NCBI RefSeq assembly: GCF_002102355.1
Contig: NZ_LQPT01000023.1
Location: 1-64,000 of the forward strand
Direction of reading: 5' to 3'
DNA: 64,000 nucleotides
Source of the DNA: Mycobacterium sherrisii
GTDB taxonomy: Bacteria; Actinomycetota; Actinomycetes; Mycobacteriales; Mycobacteriaceae
Of the stretch, positions 8,958 to 16,794 are shown piece after piece. Numbering within the stretch: position 1 is the first letter of the stretch; every line of letters begins with the position of its first letter. The position numbers and the translations under genes were made by a program. The notes under the pieces are model-generated. The model did not search any database. It was not told where the DNA came from and saw only the letters and a program-made list of their open reading frames with translations.

Positions 8958-9554
8958 ATGACCACCTTGTCACCGACAGTGCAGTACCAGGGTCGCGGCT
9001 TGAGGCGGCGGTGGTCGCTCGCCGTCGCCAGCACCGTCACGGCTGCAATGCTCATGATCGCCGCCGCCCACCACCCGGCAATCGCGCGGGCGTCGGACGA
9101 CTCGATCGACATCGTGCCCGGTGTCGCGATCATCCCGGCGCCGGGCTGGACTGCCGCGGACCGGGGTCCCAACTGGGTGGCGCTATCCAACGCCGATTCC
9201 AGCGCCCAACTGCAGGTCGCGGTCAAACCCACGAGCGCACCGGATGCCGTGGCCACCCTGCAGGCCGACATCGATCAGTTGAGTGCGACGGCGGGGGCCG
9301 ACCTGACCAACGTGCAGCCCCTGACCGCACCCAAGACGAAGGCATTGCAGGGCAACAACTTCCAGCAGGAAGCCTTCGTTGACTACACCGCGACCGCGGG
9401 TGCGCCGCAGGGCCCGGTTCCCGTGCTCGGGACCTTCAGCGAGCTGTGGAACACCACGAGTCGGCAGACGGCCTTTGTCTACTACCGGCAGAACCACAAC
9501 GCGACCTCCCAGGCTGTCAACGACGGTGGGGCGATGATCGCGTCGATGCTCTGA
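8958..9554 (+). CDS. exported protein of unknown function, mycobacterial type
   Basis: The gene encodes 198 residues. ATG 8958 is chosen because AGGAG lies about 8 bases upstream. The ATG at 8937 has no such site. A signal peptide is clear, with a GLRRRW basic region, a hydrophobic core and then AHHPAIARA as a likely cleavage region. The mature part has no membrane segment and no catalytic motif I recognise. It resembles short secreted mycobacterial proteins of the LpqN/LpqT sort only in general form. The gene converges on the P450 gene with a four-base gap. Confidence 0.75.
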   Translation: MTTLSPTVQYQGRGLRRRWSLAVASTVTAAMLMIAAAHHPAIARASDDSIDIVPGVAIIPAPGWTAADRGPNWVALSNADSSAQLQVAVKPTSAPDAVATLQADIDQLSATAGADLTNVQPLTAPKTKALQGNNFQQEAFVDYTATAGAPQGPVPVLGTFSELWNTTSRQTAFVYYRQNHNATSQAVNDGGAMIASML

Positions 9555-9558
9555 AGAA

Positions 9559-10890
9559 TTAGCCGGCGCGACGGTGGGCGATGATGCGTGCGCCGTGGGC
9601 GGGAATGTAGACGACGTGACGCGCGCGGGGCTTCTCCGGCCGGGCCCGGGCGGCGGTGAGGCGGTAGTTTCGCAGCACCTCCCGAAGGATCGCAGTCGCT
9701 TCCATCATGGCGAATCCCCCACCGAGACAACGGCGTACGCCCGCGCCGAAGGGCAGCCAGTTGGCGGCGGTGGCGGAGCCGTCGAGAAACCGCTCCGGAC
9801 GGAACAGGTGCGGCTCCGGATGCTGCCCCGGGTCGGTCTGCACGGGTTGGATGCCGGCGAAAACGGTGTAGCCGGCCGGGACCCGATAGCCGCCCAGTTC
9901 GACGTCGTGGGTCAGTCGCCGTGCCACGGCGTAGAACACGGGGTGTAGCCGCATCGACTCCTTCACGACCGCCTCGAGAAATTTGTCGTCGCCGGTGTCG
10001 ACCGCAGCGATCGTCTTGTCCTGCAACGCCGGATCGTGCGCCAGGTCATGCAGGGTCCACGACAGCGTGATCGCGGTGGTCTCGTGACCGGCCAACAGCA
10101 GGGTGACCATCTGATCGCGCAACTCGGCATCGCTGAGCCGGTCCTCATCGACTTCGGTCGTGATCAGCCGGGACAGCACATCGTTGCGTTCCTCGGTGTC
10201 CGCGGCACCGCGGCGGCGGTGGATCTCCGCATACAGCAAATCGTCGATGCCCGTGAGCAATTGGCGAAAACGCTTCCACGGGCCGAACCGCTGCAGCGGC
10301 GCCACGACCTCGCCGGCGTGCACCGCCATGGGCGCCGAAACGAGTCGGGAGAACGGGACCCGCAGCGCGTCGAGCTGCGGTCCCGCCCGCAGGCCCAAGA
10401 CCACCCGCAACATCATCTCCAGCGTCACTGCGTTCATCCGCGGTTGCGCGGCGAACGGGGTGCCGAGCGGCCAGCGGCCAACCTCTTTGGTGGCGAGCTC
10501 GTTCATCATGTCCCGGTAGCCGCGCAGCGCCGCCCCGTTGAACGGCGGAACCAGGAGTTTGCGCAGCCGCTGGTGGTCGGCTTCGTCGGTGGTCACCACC
10601 GAGCGCTCGCCCATCACATTGCGGATCCCTTGGATTCGTCCCTCGCCCGCGTGGAACGTGGTCGGCTCGCCACCGAGCACCGCACGGTTGAGCTCGGGAC
10701 TGCACACCAGCACCGACGGCCGGCCCAACACCGAGACGGCGATGACGTCGCCGTAGTGCCTGCGCAGCCAGGGGGTGACGCGATCCCGGTGGGAGAACAG
10801 CGCGGTCTGCAAGACACCGGGCAGTCGCGGACCGGGCGGGAGCGGGAGCTGCGCCAGCCGATCGGCCACGGCGGGCATCGCCGGATTCAT
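9559..10890 (-). CDS. cytochrome P450
   Basis: The gene encodes 443 residues. The P450 motifs are in order: the I-helix AGHETT (267-272), the K-helix ExxR as ESMR (311-314), the PERF region near 365 and the heme-binding loop FGAGVRRCLGG with Cys388 as the iron ligand. It is a soluble monooxygenase needing ferredoxin partners encoded elsewhere. It resembles the mycobacterial CYP135/CYP138 group. The substrate is unknown. A short leader ORF ends one base before its ATG, and a TetR gene lies immediately upstream in the same direction, suggesting local control. Confidence 0.93.
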   Translation of the reverse strand: MNPAMPAVADRLAQLPLPPGPRLPGVLQTALFSHRDRVTPWLRRHYGDVIAVSVLGRPSVLVCSPELNRAVLGGEPTTFHAGEGRIQGIRNVMGERSVVTTDEADHQRLRKLLVPPFNGAALRGYRDMMNELATKEVGRWPLGTPFAAQPRMNAVTLEMMLRVVLGLRAGPQLDALRVPFSRLVSAPMAVHAGEVVAPLQRFGPWKRFRQLLTGIDDLLYAEIHRRRGAADTEERNDVLSRLITTEVDEDRLSDAELRDQMVTLLLAGHETTAITLSWTLHDLAHDPALQDKTIAAVDTGDDKFLEAVVKESMRLHPVFYAVARRLTHDVELGGYRVPAGYTVFAGIQPVQTDPGQHPEPHLFRPERFLDGSATAANWLPFGAGVRRCLGGGFAMMEATAILREVLRNYRLTAARARPEKPRARHVVYIPAHGARIIAHRRAG

Positions 10891-10891
10891 G

Positions 10892-10918
10892 TCAGCTCGC
10901 CCAACCGGTGTGGGACAT
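10892..10918 (-). CDS. 8-codon leader ORF upstream of the P450
   Basis: ATG at 10918 reads MSHTGWAS and stops at a TGA that ends one base before the P450 ATG (TGA-C-ATG). GAGGAGG lies about 5 bases upstream of this short ORF, while the P450 start itself has no clear ribosome site. Ribosomes ending here could restart on the P450. This is a sequence-based prediction. Confidence 0.55.
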   Translation of the reverse strand: MSHTGWAS

Positions 10919-11004
10919 CAGCGCCTCCTCGGGACTTCGACGCTCACCCACACTACCGAGCATCGGCCGTTTCCGAATGTCGAGGAGTTGAGGATCGCGC
11001 AGGA

Positions 11005-11580
11005 TCAGTGCGGCTGCGCGAGCCGACCCATCTCGGCAAAAATGGTCTGGCGCAGCTTTTCTCGGGGCAGGTCGGTCAGCCCGGTCGCCGACCGGACGAA
11101 CGGTTCGAACAGCTGCCAACCCAGCAGCAACGCGATCGCATTCGCCGCACCCAACCGGGCACTCTCCTCGTTGTCATGCTGGGGCCGCAGCCCGTCGAGC
11201 AATCTGGCGGCGGCGGGAAAGCTGGACTGCAGCTGCCCGACCGCGTATCCGTCGAGCAGCGCCCGCGCGATCACGCGCAAATGGCGGGCGGTGGCCGCGT
11301 CGATCTCGGCGGGCGACGCCTCCGCTTCGGCCAGCGCGCTCGTGTTGGCGGCCAGATGATCGAGCACCGCGGCCACGAGCTGCTCCTTGGTGCCGAAGTG
11401 GCGAAAGACCAGGCCGTGGTTGACGTGCGCCCGGGCGGCGATGTCGCGAATCGAAGCGGCCGCCGGCCCGCGTTCGGCAAACATGTCCGCGGCGCTGTCC
11501 AGGATTGCGGCGACCACCTCGTCGCGGCCGGTCGGAGTAGCCTCTCGCGCCCCGGTCAGGCTTGCGCTGCGTGTAGTCAT
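11005..11580 (-). CDS. TetR family regulator
   Basis: The gene encodes 191 residues. The N-terminal helix-turn-helix is SIRDIAARAHVNHGLVFRHF (about 43-62), followed by a ligand-binding helical domain. The start is at 11580, six bases after TAGTGT, so the message is probably leaderless. The P450 and its leader follow in the same direction after about 90 bases and are the likely target. A perfect 20-bp palindrome and a second inverted repeat lie over its own promoter, indicating autoregulation. Confidence 0.9.
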   Translation of the reverse strand: MTTRSASLTGAREATPTGRDEVVAAILDSAADMFAERGPAAASIRDIAARAHVNHGLVFRHFGTKEQLVAAVLDHLAANTSALAEAEASPAEIDAATARHLRVIARALLDGYAVGQLQSSFPAAARLLDGLRPQHDNEESARLGAANAIALLLGWQLFEPFVRSATGLTDLPREKLRQTIFAEMGRLAQPH

Positions 11581-11615
11581 GTGTCTACACTAGCACTGTA
11601 GTCGAACGACTACAG
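11571..11615 (-). promoter_or_regulatory. leaderless promoter and TetR operators
   Basis: On the minus strand TAGTGT (11587-11592) stands six bases before the tetR ATG. The perfect palindrome CTGTAGTCGAACGACTACAG (11596-11615) sits just upstream, and GTGTAG/CTACAC arms flank the start (11571-11576 and 11585-11590). These are the likely operators of the TetR protein. Confidence 0.65.
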
Positions 11616-11629
11616 ACCTGACGGAACAG

Positions 11630-11702
11630 GCGGAAGCGGGTCTTCTTCGGGGTTGCTGGTCGCGGGGTACTAGCAGCCCTGGGAAACGAGACCCGCTTCC
11701 GC
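11630..11702. other. long imperfect hairpin element
   Basis: A perfect 14-bp inverted repeat, GCGGAAGCGGGTCT (11630-11643) and its complement (11689-11702), encloses a second stem GGTTGCT/AGCAGCC (11651-11657 and 11672-11678) with a 14-base apical loop. It lies between a tetR promoter and the reductase gene at 11781. It could be a structured 5' UTR, a small RNA or a dispersed repeat. Confidence 0.55.
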
Positions 11703-11780
11703 GTGTGCCCGGGCGGCGTGTACGGATACCGCCCGGCACTGCACTGGCCCCCGCATAGCCGTAATCTCGCGCAGGAGAAG

Positions 11781-12863
11781 ATGCGCAGCGATAGGGGGCG
11801 GGAACACTTGGCTGCACGGGACGAGCGCCGCTACGTGATCGTCGGGGCCGGCGCGATCGGTGGCACCGTAGGCGGAGTGCTGACCCGCGCCGGTGTCCCG
11901 GCGGTGCTGGTGGCCCGCGGCCGCCATGCCGAGGTGCTGGCCAGCGACGGCATCACGTTGCAGACCCCCGACGGCACCTACCAAACCGCGGTTGCCGCCG
12001 CAGCGCGGCCCGAGGATGTCCGGTTGGACGAGCGCGACGTGCTGGTGTTTGCGACCAAGACTCAGCAACTCGATGCGGCGCTGCAGGACTGGGTGGACCG
12101 ACCCGTCCACGGTCCCTCGGGTGTCGTCGGGACCGCGGGCGACCGGTTGCCGGCGATGACGGCCACCAATGGCGTTGCTGCTGAGGACAAAGCGTTGCGG
12201 TATTTCCGGCGCGTGTATGGCGTCTGCGTGTGGCTGCCGGCCGTACATCTCGAGCCGGGTCGGGTGATCGTGCGGTCGTGGCCCGTGGTCGGCCAGTTCC
12301 ACATCGCCCGTTGGCCCGCGGCGCTGCGTACGCCGGAGGATAACGAGCTGCTGGCGGCGCTGGCCCGGACGTGGAGCCCGGCGGGTGTGCTGGTGCGAAC
12401 CCCCGACGACGTCGCCCCGTGGAAGTACAACAAGTTGCTGAGCAACCTCGGCAACGCCGTGGGCGCGCTGACCGCCGATGATGCCGGTGACGTCGTGGCT
12501 GGGGTGCGGCGCGAAGGCGAGGAGATATTGCGGCGAGCGGGAATCGAGTTCACCTCGTTCGAGGTCTCCACGGCGGCGCGGGCCGACGGGCCGACGATAC
12601 GTCCGGTGCCCGGGTCGGATAACGGACCCAGCAACTCCACGTGGCAGTCGTTGAGCCGCCAGACCGGCAACCTCGAGACCGACTTCCTCAACGGCGAGAT
12701 CGTGTGCATCGCCCACCGGCACGGCTTGACCGCACCGGTGAATGCCGCGTTGGCTCGTGCGGCGCGCGCAACGGTGCGAGACGGCCGCGGGCCGGGGCGC
12801 TACACGGCCGCCGAGTTGGCGGATCTGCTGGGCGTCAACGAGGTCAGCGCGTCCCGCAGCTGA
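11781..12863 (+). CDS. ketopantoate reductase family (PanE/ApbA-like) oxidoreductase
   Basis: The gene encodes 360 residues. ATG 11781 is preceded by AGGAG. A Rossmann motif, VIVGAGAIGG (about 19-28), begins the NADP-binding domain. The conserved KYNKLLSNLGNAVGAL lies at the domain junction, where the family keeps its catalytic lysine. The protein probably reduces a 2-oxo acid with NADPH. Whether it serves pantothenate synthesis is uncertain because it is not with panB or panC. It converges on and overlaps the flavin monooxygenase gene by 20 bases. Confidence 0.85.
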   Translation: MRSDRGREHLAARDERRYVIVGAGAIGGTVGGVLTRAGVPAVLVARGRHAEVLASDGITLQTPDGTYQTAVAAAARPEDVRLDERDVLVFATKTQQLDAALQDWVDRPVHGPSGVVGTAGDRLPAMTATNGVAAEDKALRYFRRVYGVCVWLPAVHLEPGRVIVRSWPVVGQFHIARWPAALRTPEDNELLAALARTWSPAGVLVRTPDDVAPWKYNKLLSNLGNAVGALTADDAGDVVAGVRREGEEILRRAGIEFTSFEVSTAARADGPTIRPVPGSDNGPSNSTWQSLSRQTGNLETDFLNGEIVCIAHRHGLTAPVNAALARAARATVRDGRGPGRYTAAELADLLGVNEVSASRS

Positions 12864-14331
12864 GGCGTTCAGCGCCGGACTGCCCCGTCCACCGCGCAAG
12901 CGTCGCGGCCCATGCGCCGCGGTCGGCGGAATCGCCGGCCCACGCGATGTAGCCGTCCGGGCGCACCAGCAGCGCCGGACCGGTGTCGGCCCGTTCGGCC
13001 TGCGGCAGGCGGCCCGCTGCGACGGTGGGTGCGCCGTGTTCGCGGATGAACACAAAGCCAGCGTTTCGTTGCAACGCGGTTAGTTGCCCGTGCCGCAACG
13101 GGATCCGCGACGCGCGAGTCCCCACCACAGCTGCCTCGCCGCTGTGGTGGGGATAACGCAGGGTCGTCCCGGCGAAGCTGCCGGCGATCGCGTCGCGGAC
13201 CTTCGGGATGCGAAGCAGGCGGGGCGCCAGCAGGTTTCGCACGCCACGAGCGATCCGCGGGCGCAACGTGATGCCGCGGGCCATCAGACCGGATTGCAGC
13301 AGCACCCGGCGCGCGATCGGATGACGTTCGTCGTGGTAGCTGTCCAGCACGGCGTCATCGGCACCGCCGAGCACGGCGTCGATCTTCCAGGCGAGGTTCA
13401 CCGCATCCCCAATGCCGGTGTTCATGCCCTGCCCGCCCATCGGTGAGTGCACATGTGCGGCATCGCCGGCCAAAAAGACCTGGCCATGCCGATACTGCGC
13501 GACTTGCCGCTCGTCACAATGGAATCGGGATTTCCAGCCCACCTGCAGCAGGCCGGGGTCGGCGCCCATCGACCGTGCCAGGATGCCGGCGATCTCCTGG
13601 TATCCCGCCGGTGCGCTGTCGGGCAGCTGATTGTTGCGGTCCCATACCATCGCGCGGTACCAGGCACCGGCGGCGTCCCGCCCGCCGTAGGGCGCCAGGA
13701 ACGCGAACTCGTTTCGCGTGCTGCTCACCGTCAGGCCCTGTCCGCTCGGGCCGCGCGCGAGCCGGACGTCGGCCAGCACGATCGACGACAGCATCGTCCG
13801 GCCGGGAAAATCCGCGCCCACCAGTGCACGCACCGTGCTGTGGGCCCCATCGGCACCGATCAGATACTTTGCACGCCAATAGTTTTCGTCGGCGCCGGTA
13901 CCATCGTGGCAGCGCGCGGTCACGGTGACCCCGTCCGCGTCGGCGGCGAGCCCGACGACCTCGACGCCGCGCCGCAGATCGGCGCCCTGCGCGACGGCGT
14001 ACTCGGCCAGCGCCCGATCGACGTTGGTCTGCGGTGTGATCATCACGAATTGATACGGCGAGTCCAGGTGCGTGAGATCGATGCGGGCACCGCCGAAGAT
14101 CGTGACGCCCGACGCCCGGTGCGATCGGGCCAGCAGGTCGTCGGCAAGCCCGCGCGCGTCGAGCACCTCGAGCGTGCGGGCCATGGTCGCGAACGCGCGG
14201 CTGGACGGGTTGATCGTGGGCCGGCGCTCCAGCACGGTGACCGAACGCCCGGCGCGTGCAAGGTCGCCCGCGGCGGTCAGCCCGGTCGGTCCGGCGCCGA
14301 CGATCACGACGTCGACGTGGTGAGTGGTCAT
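12844..14331 (-). CDS. FAD-dependent aromatic-type monooxygenase
   Basis: The gene encodes 495 residues. The GAGPTG dinucleotide motif is at 12-17 (VDVVIVGAGPTGLTA), and the second FAD motif, VFLAGDAAHVHSPMGGQGMN, lies near residue 285. The C-terminal domain resembles those of PheA/TetX-like hydroxylases. It probably hydroxylates a phenolic or polyketide-like substrate with NAD(P)H. The ATG overlaps the upstream gene stop (ATGA), so the two form one operon controlled by the divergent TetR. Readings that extend further upstream are artefacts of the open frame. Confidence 0.9.
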   Translation of the reverse strand: MTTHHVDVVIVGAGPTGLTAAGDLARAGRSVTVLERRPTINPSSRAFATMARTLEVLDARGLADDLLARSHRASGVTIFGGARIDLTHLDSPYQFVMITPQTNVDRALAEYAVAQGADLRRGVEVVGLAADADGVTVTARCHDGTGADENYWRAKYLIGADGAHSTVRALVGADFPGRTMLSSIVLADVRLARGPSGQGLTVSSTRNEFAFLAPYGGRDAAGAWYRAMVWDRNNQLPDSAPAGYQEIAGILARSMGADPGLLQVGWKSRFHCDERQVAQYRHGQVFLAGDAAHVHSPMGGQGMNTGIGDAVNLAWKIDAVLGGADDAVLDSYHDERHPIARRVLLQSGLMARGITLRPRIARGVRNLLAPRLLRIPKVRDAIAGSFAGTTLRYPHHSGEAAVVGTRASRIPLRHGQLTALQRNAGFVFIREHGAPTVAAGRLPQAERADTGPALLVRPDGYIAWAGDSADRGAWAATLARWTGQSGAERLSCGTR

Positions 14332-14735
14332 CGATCCGCCGCCTGGGGGTGCGGGTACCAGCGGCGGATGTCGTCGGGGGTCGCGACGGCCGCGCGGTTG
14401 AAGACGAAGCGGCACCGGGGCTGGGTGAGGTGGGCGGTGTTGACGATCGATTCGAACAACAGTGTGTTGCTGGCAACCAGGCGCACCCCGGCCCCGATGA
14501 GCACCGCGTCGTACCGCTTGGCCTGCAGGCACCGCCGGGCCTTGTCGGCGCCCGCGTCGCCGAAGTCGATCAGGCAGTTGTCGACCTCGTAGCCGGCGGC
14601 GCGCAACGCGGCGACGTTGTCGTTGTTGGCGGTGCGCAGCGTCTCTTTCGACAGTCCGGCAAATTGCGCGAAGTCCGGCGCGGAGTAATCGATCACCTCG
14701 GGGTCGAGTCCGATCTGGATGGCTGTGACGGTCAT
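14328..14735 (-). CDS. hypothetical protein co-transcribed with monooxygenase
   Basis: The gene encodes 135 residues from ATG 14735, preceded by GAGGGGG about 7 bases upstream. It starts MTVTAIQIGLDPEVIDYSAP. It is soluble with a mixed alpha/beta pattern (RYDAVLIGAGVRLV), but no named family is recognised. Its stop overlaps the monooxygenase ATG. The operon promoter appears to be TATCGT on the minus strand (14776-14781), next to a TetR operator, so both genes probably share induction by the TetR ligand. Confidence 0.75.
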   Translation of the reverse strand: MTVTAIQIGLDPEVIDYSAPDFAQFAGLSKETLRTANNDNVAALRAAGYEVDNCLIDFGDAGADKARRCLQAKRYDAVLIGAGVRLVASNTLLFESIVNTAHLTQPRCRFVFNRAAVATPDDIRRWYPHPQAADR

Positions 14736-14751
14736 GGCGCGCCCCCTCGAT

Positions 14752-14773
14752 GAGTTCAACAGTTGTTGAACTC
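14752..14773. promoter_or_regulatory. TetR operator, monooxygenase side
   Basis: A perfect 22-bp palindrome has arms GAGTTCAACA and TGTTGAACTC separated by GT. It lies just downstream of the predicted minus-strand -10 box TATCGT (14776-14781), so a bound repressor would cover the transcription start. Confidence 0.75.
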
Positions 14774-14801
14774 AAACGATAGACCCCCCGGCGGCGGGGT
14801 G

Positions 14802-14822
14802 TCAACAGTTGTTGAATACACT
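14802..14822 (+). promoter_or_regulatory. TetR operator and leaderless promoter, tetR side
   Basis: TCAACAGTTGTTGA (14802-14815) repeats the 14-bp core of the operator at 14752-14773. The -10 box TACACT (14817-14822) follows it and stands six bases before the tetR ATG. Two copies of one palindrome over both divergent promoters strongly suggest one regulator for both. Confidence 0.75.
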
Positions 14823-14828
14823 GCAGGC

Positions 14829-15386
14829 ATGCCGTCCAAGGTCCGCGATGGGGAGGCCACCCGGTCGACGATTCTGCGCACTGCGCGGGCGCAGTTCGGC
14901 AATCACGGCTTCGAGCGCACCACCATTCGTTCGGTGGCCGCGGCCGCGGGCGTCGATCCGGCGCTGGTCATGCACTACTTCGGCAGTAAGGCCGAGCTTT
15001 TCGCGGCGGCGTCTCGCTTCGACGTCACGTTTCCCGATCTGTCCGGCGTGGCCCCCGACCGCGTGGCCGACTTGGTGTTGCCGATGTTCATTGCCGTCTG
15101 GGGACCGCACGGCCCGTTGTTGCCGATGCTGCGGGCGGCGGCGACCAACAAAACCGCCGCTGACGCGTTGCTGGCGGTGTTCGTCGATCAGGTGGCTCCG
15201 GCCCTGGCCGCCGTGGTCCCGGATCGGGCTGCCGAGCGGGCCGCCCTGGTGGGCTCGCAGATCCTGGGCCTGGCGACGGCTCGCTACATCCTTGGCCTCC
15301 CGCCCCTGGTCGACATGACCGACGCCCGCCTCGTCGAGTGGCTGCGACCAGTGTTCGTGCATTACCTCACCGATCCGGCACCATGA
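14829..15386 (+). CDS. TetR family regulator of the divergent monooxygenase operon
   Basis: The gene encodes 185 residues from ATG 14829. The helix-turn-helix is TIRSVAAAAGVDPALVMHYF, followed by a C-terminal ligand domain with a TetR_C-like LPMLRAAATNKTAADALLAV stretch. The predicted message is leaderless (TACACT, six bases upstream). Two copies of TCAACAGTTGTTGA cover its own and the divergent promoter. It most likely represses both until a substrate of the monooxygenase pathway appears. A small NTF2-like gene follows four bases after its stop. Confidence 0.92.
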   Translation: MPSKVRDGEATRSTILRTARAQFGNHGFERTTIRSVAAAAGVDPALVMHYFGSKAELFAAASRFDVTFPDLSGVAPDRVADLVLPMFIAVWGPHGPLLPMLRAAATNKTAADALLAVFVDQVAPALAAVVPDRAAERAALVGSQILGLATARYILGLPPLVDMTDARLVEWLRPVFVHYLTDPAP

Positions 15387-15390
15387 ACTG

Positions 15391-15804
15391 ATGCACCCGT
15401 TCCGCAAGGCGGTCGAGGACCGCGATGAGGCCGCCATGCAGGCATTGCTGGCCGACGATGTCGTGTTCACCAGCCCGGTGGCGTTCAAGCCGTACGTCGG
15501 CAAGCCGATCACCGCGGCCATTCTGCGGGGGGTGCTGCGGATCTTCGAGGACTTTCGCTATGTCCGGGAGATCGCCGGCGCCGACGGCCGCGACCATGCC
15601 CTGGTGTTCGAGACCGTCGTGTCGGGCAAGAAGATCAACGGCTGCGATTTTCTGCACTTCGACGAGGACGGCCTGATCGACGACTTCATGGTCATGGTGC
15701 GCCCGCTGTCGGGGGCGACGGTGCTGTCCGACGCGATGAGCGCGCAATTCGACCGCATCCAGGCCGAGGCGGTGGAGCTGGCCGCAAGGTTCGCGGCGCA
15801 GTAA
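15391..15804 (+). CDS. SnoaL/NTF2-like fold protein
   Basis: The gene encodes 137 residues. The start MHPFRKAVEDRDEAAMQALLADDVVFTSPVA (only its beginning matters here: MHPFRKAVEDRD) and the later DFLHFDEDGLIDDFMVMVRP match the cone-shaped NTF2/SnoaL-like fold. Members are isomerases, cyclases or binding proteins for small hydrophobic molecules. It is co-transcribed with the tetR gene and may process or bind the same compound class. The reaction is not predictable. Confidence 0.8.
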   Translation: MHPFRKAVEDRDEAAMQALLADDVVFTSPVAFKPYVGKPITAAILRGVLRIFEDFRYVREIAGADGRDHALVFETVVSGKKINGCDFLHFDEDGLIDDFMVMVRPLSGATVLSDAMSAQFDRIQAEAVELAARFAAQ

Positions 15805-15879
15805 CGAGCAACGCCGGCACAAACGGGCCCTGCGGTGTGTTGGCGTAAGTATGTCGACCACGAATCAACGGAGACGCCG

Positions 15880-16761
15880 GTGAAAATTCGCTTCGGGGTG
15901 AGCCTAGGTGCGGACAGCGCACCCGACCAACTGGCAGCCGTTGTCGATCATCTGGAGGCCAACGGCGTGGACTCGCTGTGGTTCTCCGAGCTGGTCTATG
16001 CCCCCGCGGTGGACCCCGTCGTCGGGATGGCCTACGCCCTGGCCCGCACGGCTCGCCTGAAGGTGGGCACCTCGGTGGCGGTGCTGCCGGGTCGCCATCC
16101 CGTGTTGGTGGCCAAACAATTGGCGTCGTTGGCGGCCGTCGCGCCCAAACGGGTGCTCCCGGTCTTCGGACTGCGTTCGGCGATACCCGCCGAGCGGGAG
16201 ATCTTCCCGGTTCCCGACGGAGCGCGCGCGGCGGTGTTCGACGAATCGCTGCGGGTGTTACGTGCCGCGCTGGTCGAAGATTCTGCCACCTATCGCGGCC
16301 GCTACTTCACCGTCAACGGCGCGGTGATCACGCCGAAACCCGCACCGCCACTGGATATTTGGTTGGGCGGGTCGGCGCCGGCGGCATTTCGGCGGATCGG
16401 CGCGTTGGCGGATGGCTGGTTGGGCAGCTTCCTCACCCCGGCCGAGGCACGTGCCGGGCGCGCGGCGATCGAGCGGGCCGCCGAGCACGCCGGCCGCCGG
16501 ATCGAGCCGGACCACTTCGGCATCTCGCTGGCCGTCGCCGACGGCGAGCTGTCGGCGGAGCTGGTCGCCGCAGCCCGGCGACGCCGGCCCGACGTCGATC
16601 CCGCCGAGCTGATCGCCGTCGATTGGGACCAGCTGCACCGGCAGCTCGACGGCTACCTGGAGGCCGGATTGACGAAATTCGTGATCCGCCCCGCCGGTGG
16701 GGGACCGGTGGACGGTTTCATCGACCGGTTCGTCACTGAGCTCGCGGGTCGGCAGAACTGA
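15880..16761 (+). CDS. LLM class (luciferase-like) F420-dependent-type oxidoreductase
   Basis: The gene encodes 293 residues. GTG 15880 is chosen because GGAG lies six bases upstream and the product then begins MKIRFGVSLGADS, as is usual in the family. The TIM-barrel features are VDSLWFSELVYAP and VGTSVAVLPGRHPVLVAKQ. Such mycobacterial proteins use coenzyme F420 or FMN. The cofactor cannot be decided from this sequence. It stands alone and converges on the hemerythrin gene. Confidence 0.85.
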   Translation: MKIRFGVSLGADSAPDQLAAVVDHLEANGVDSLWFSELVYAPAVDPVVGMAYALARTARLKVGTSVAVLPGRHPVLVAKQLASLAAVAPKRVLPVFGLRSAIPAEREIFPVPDGARAAVFDESLRVLRAALVEDSATYRGRYFTVNGAVITPKPAPPLDIWLGGSAPAAFRRIGALADGWLGSFLTPAEARAGRAAIERAAEHAGRRIEPDHFGISLAVADGELSAELVAAARRRRPDVDPAELIAVDWDQLHRQLDGYLEAGLTKFVIRPAGGGPVDGFIDRFVTELAGRQN

Positions 16762-16775
16762 TGACACCGCCGCCG

Positions 16776-16794
16776 AGGGCGCCTCACACGCCCT
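16776..16794. terminator. hairpin between convergent genes, possible bidirectional terminator
   Basis: AGGGCG (16776-16781) pairs with CGCCCT (16789-16794) across seven bases. It lies between the LLM gene and the end of the hemerythrin gene. Confidence 0.4.

Noticed and set aside
14332-14805. N-terminal extension fusing the flavin monooxygenase to upstream sequence
   Set aside because: The monooxygenase begins with its FAD motif at 14331. The extension lies in another frame over a separate gene, and the TetR operators are within it.
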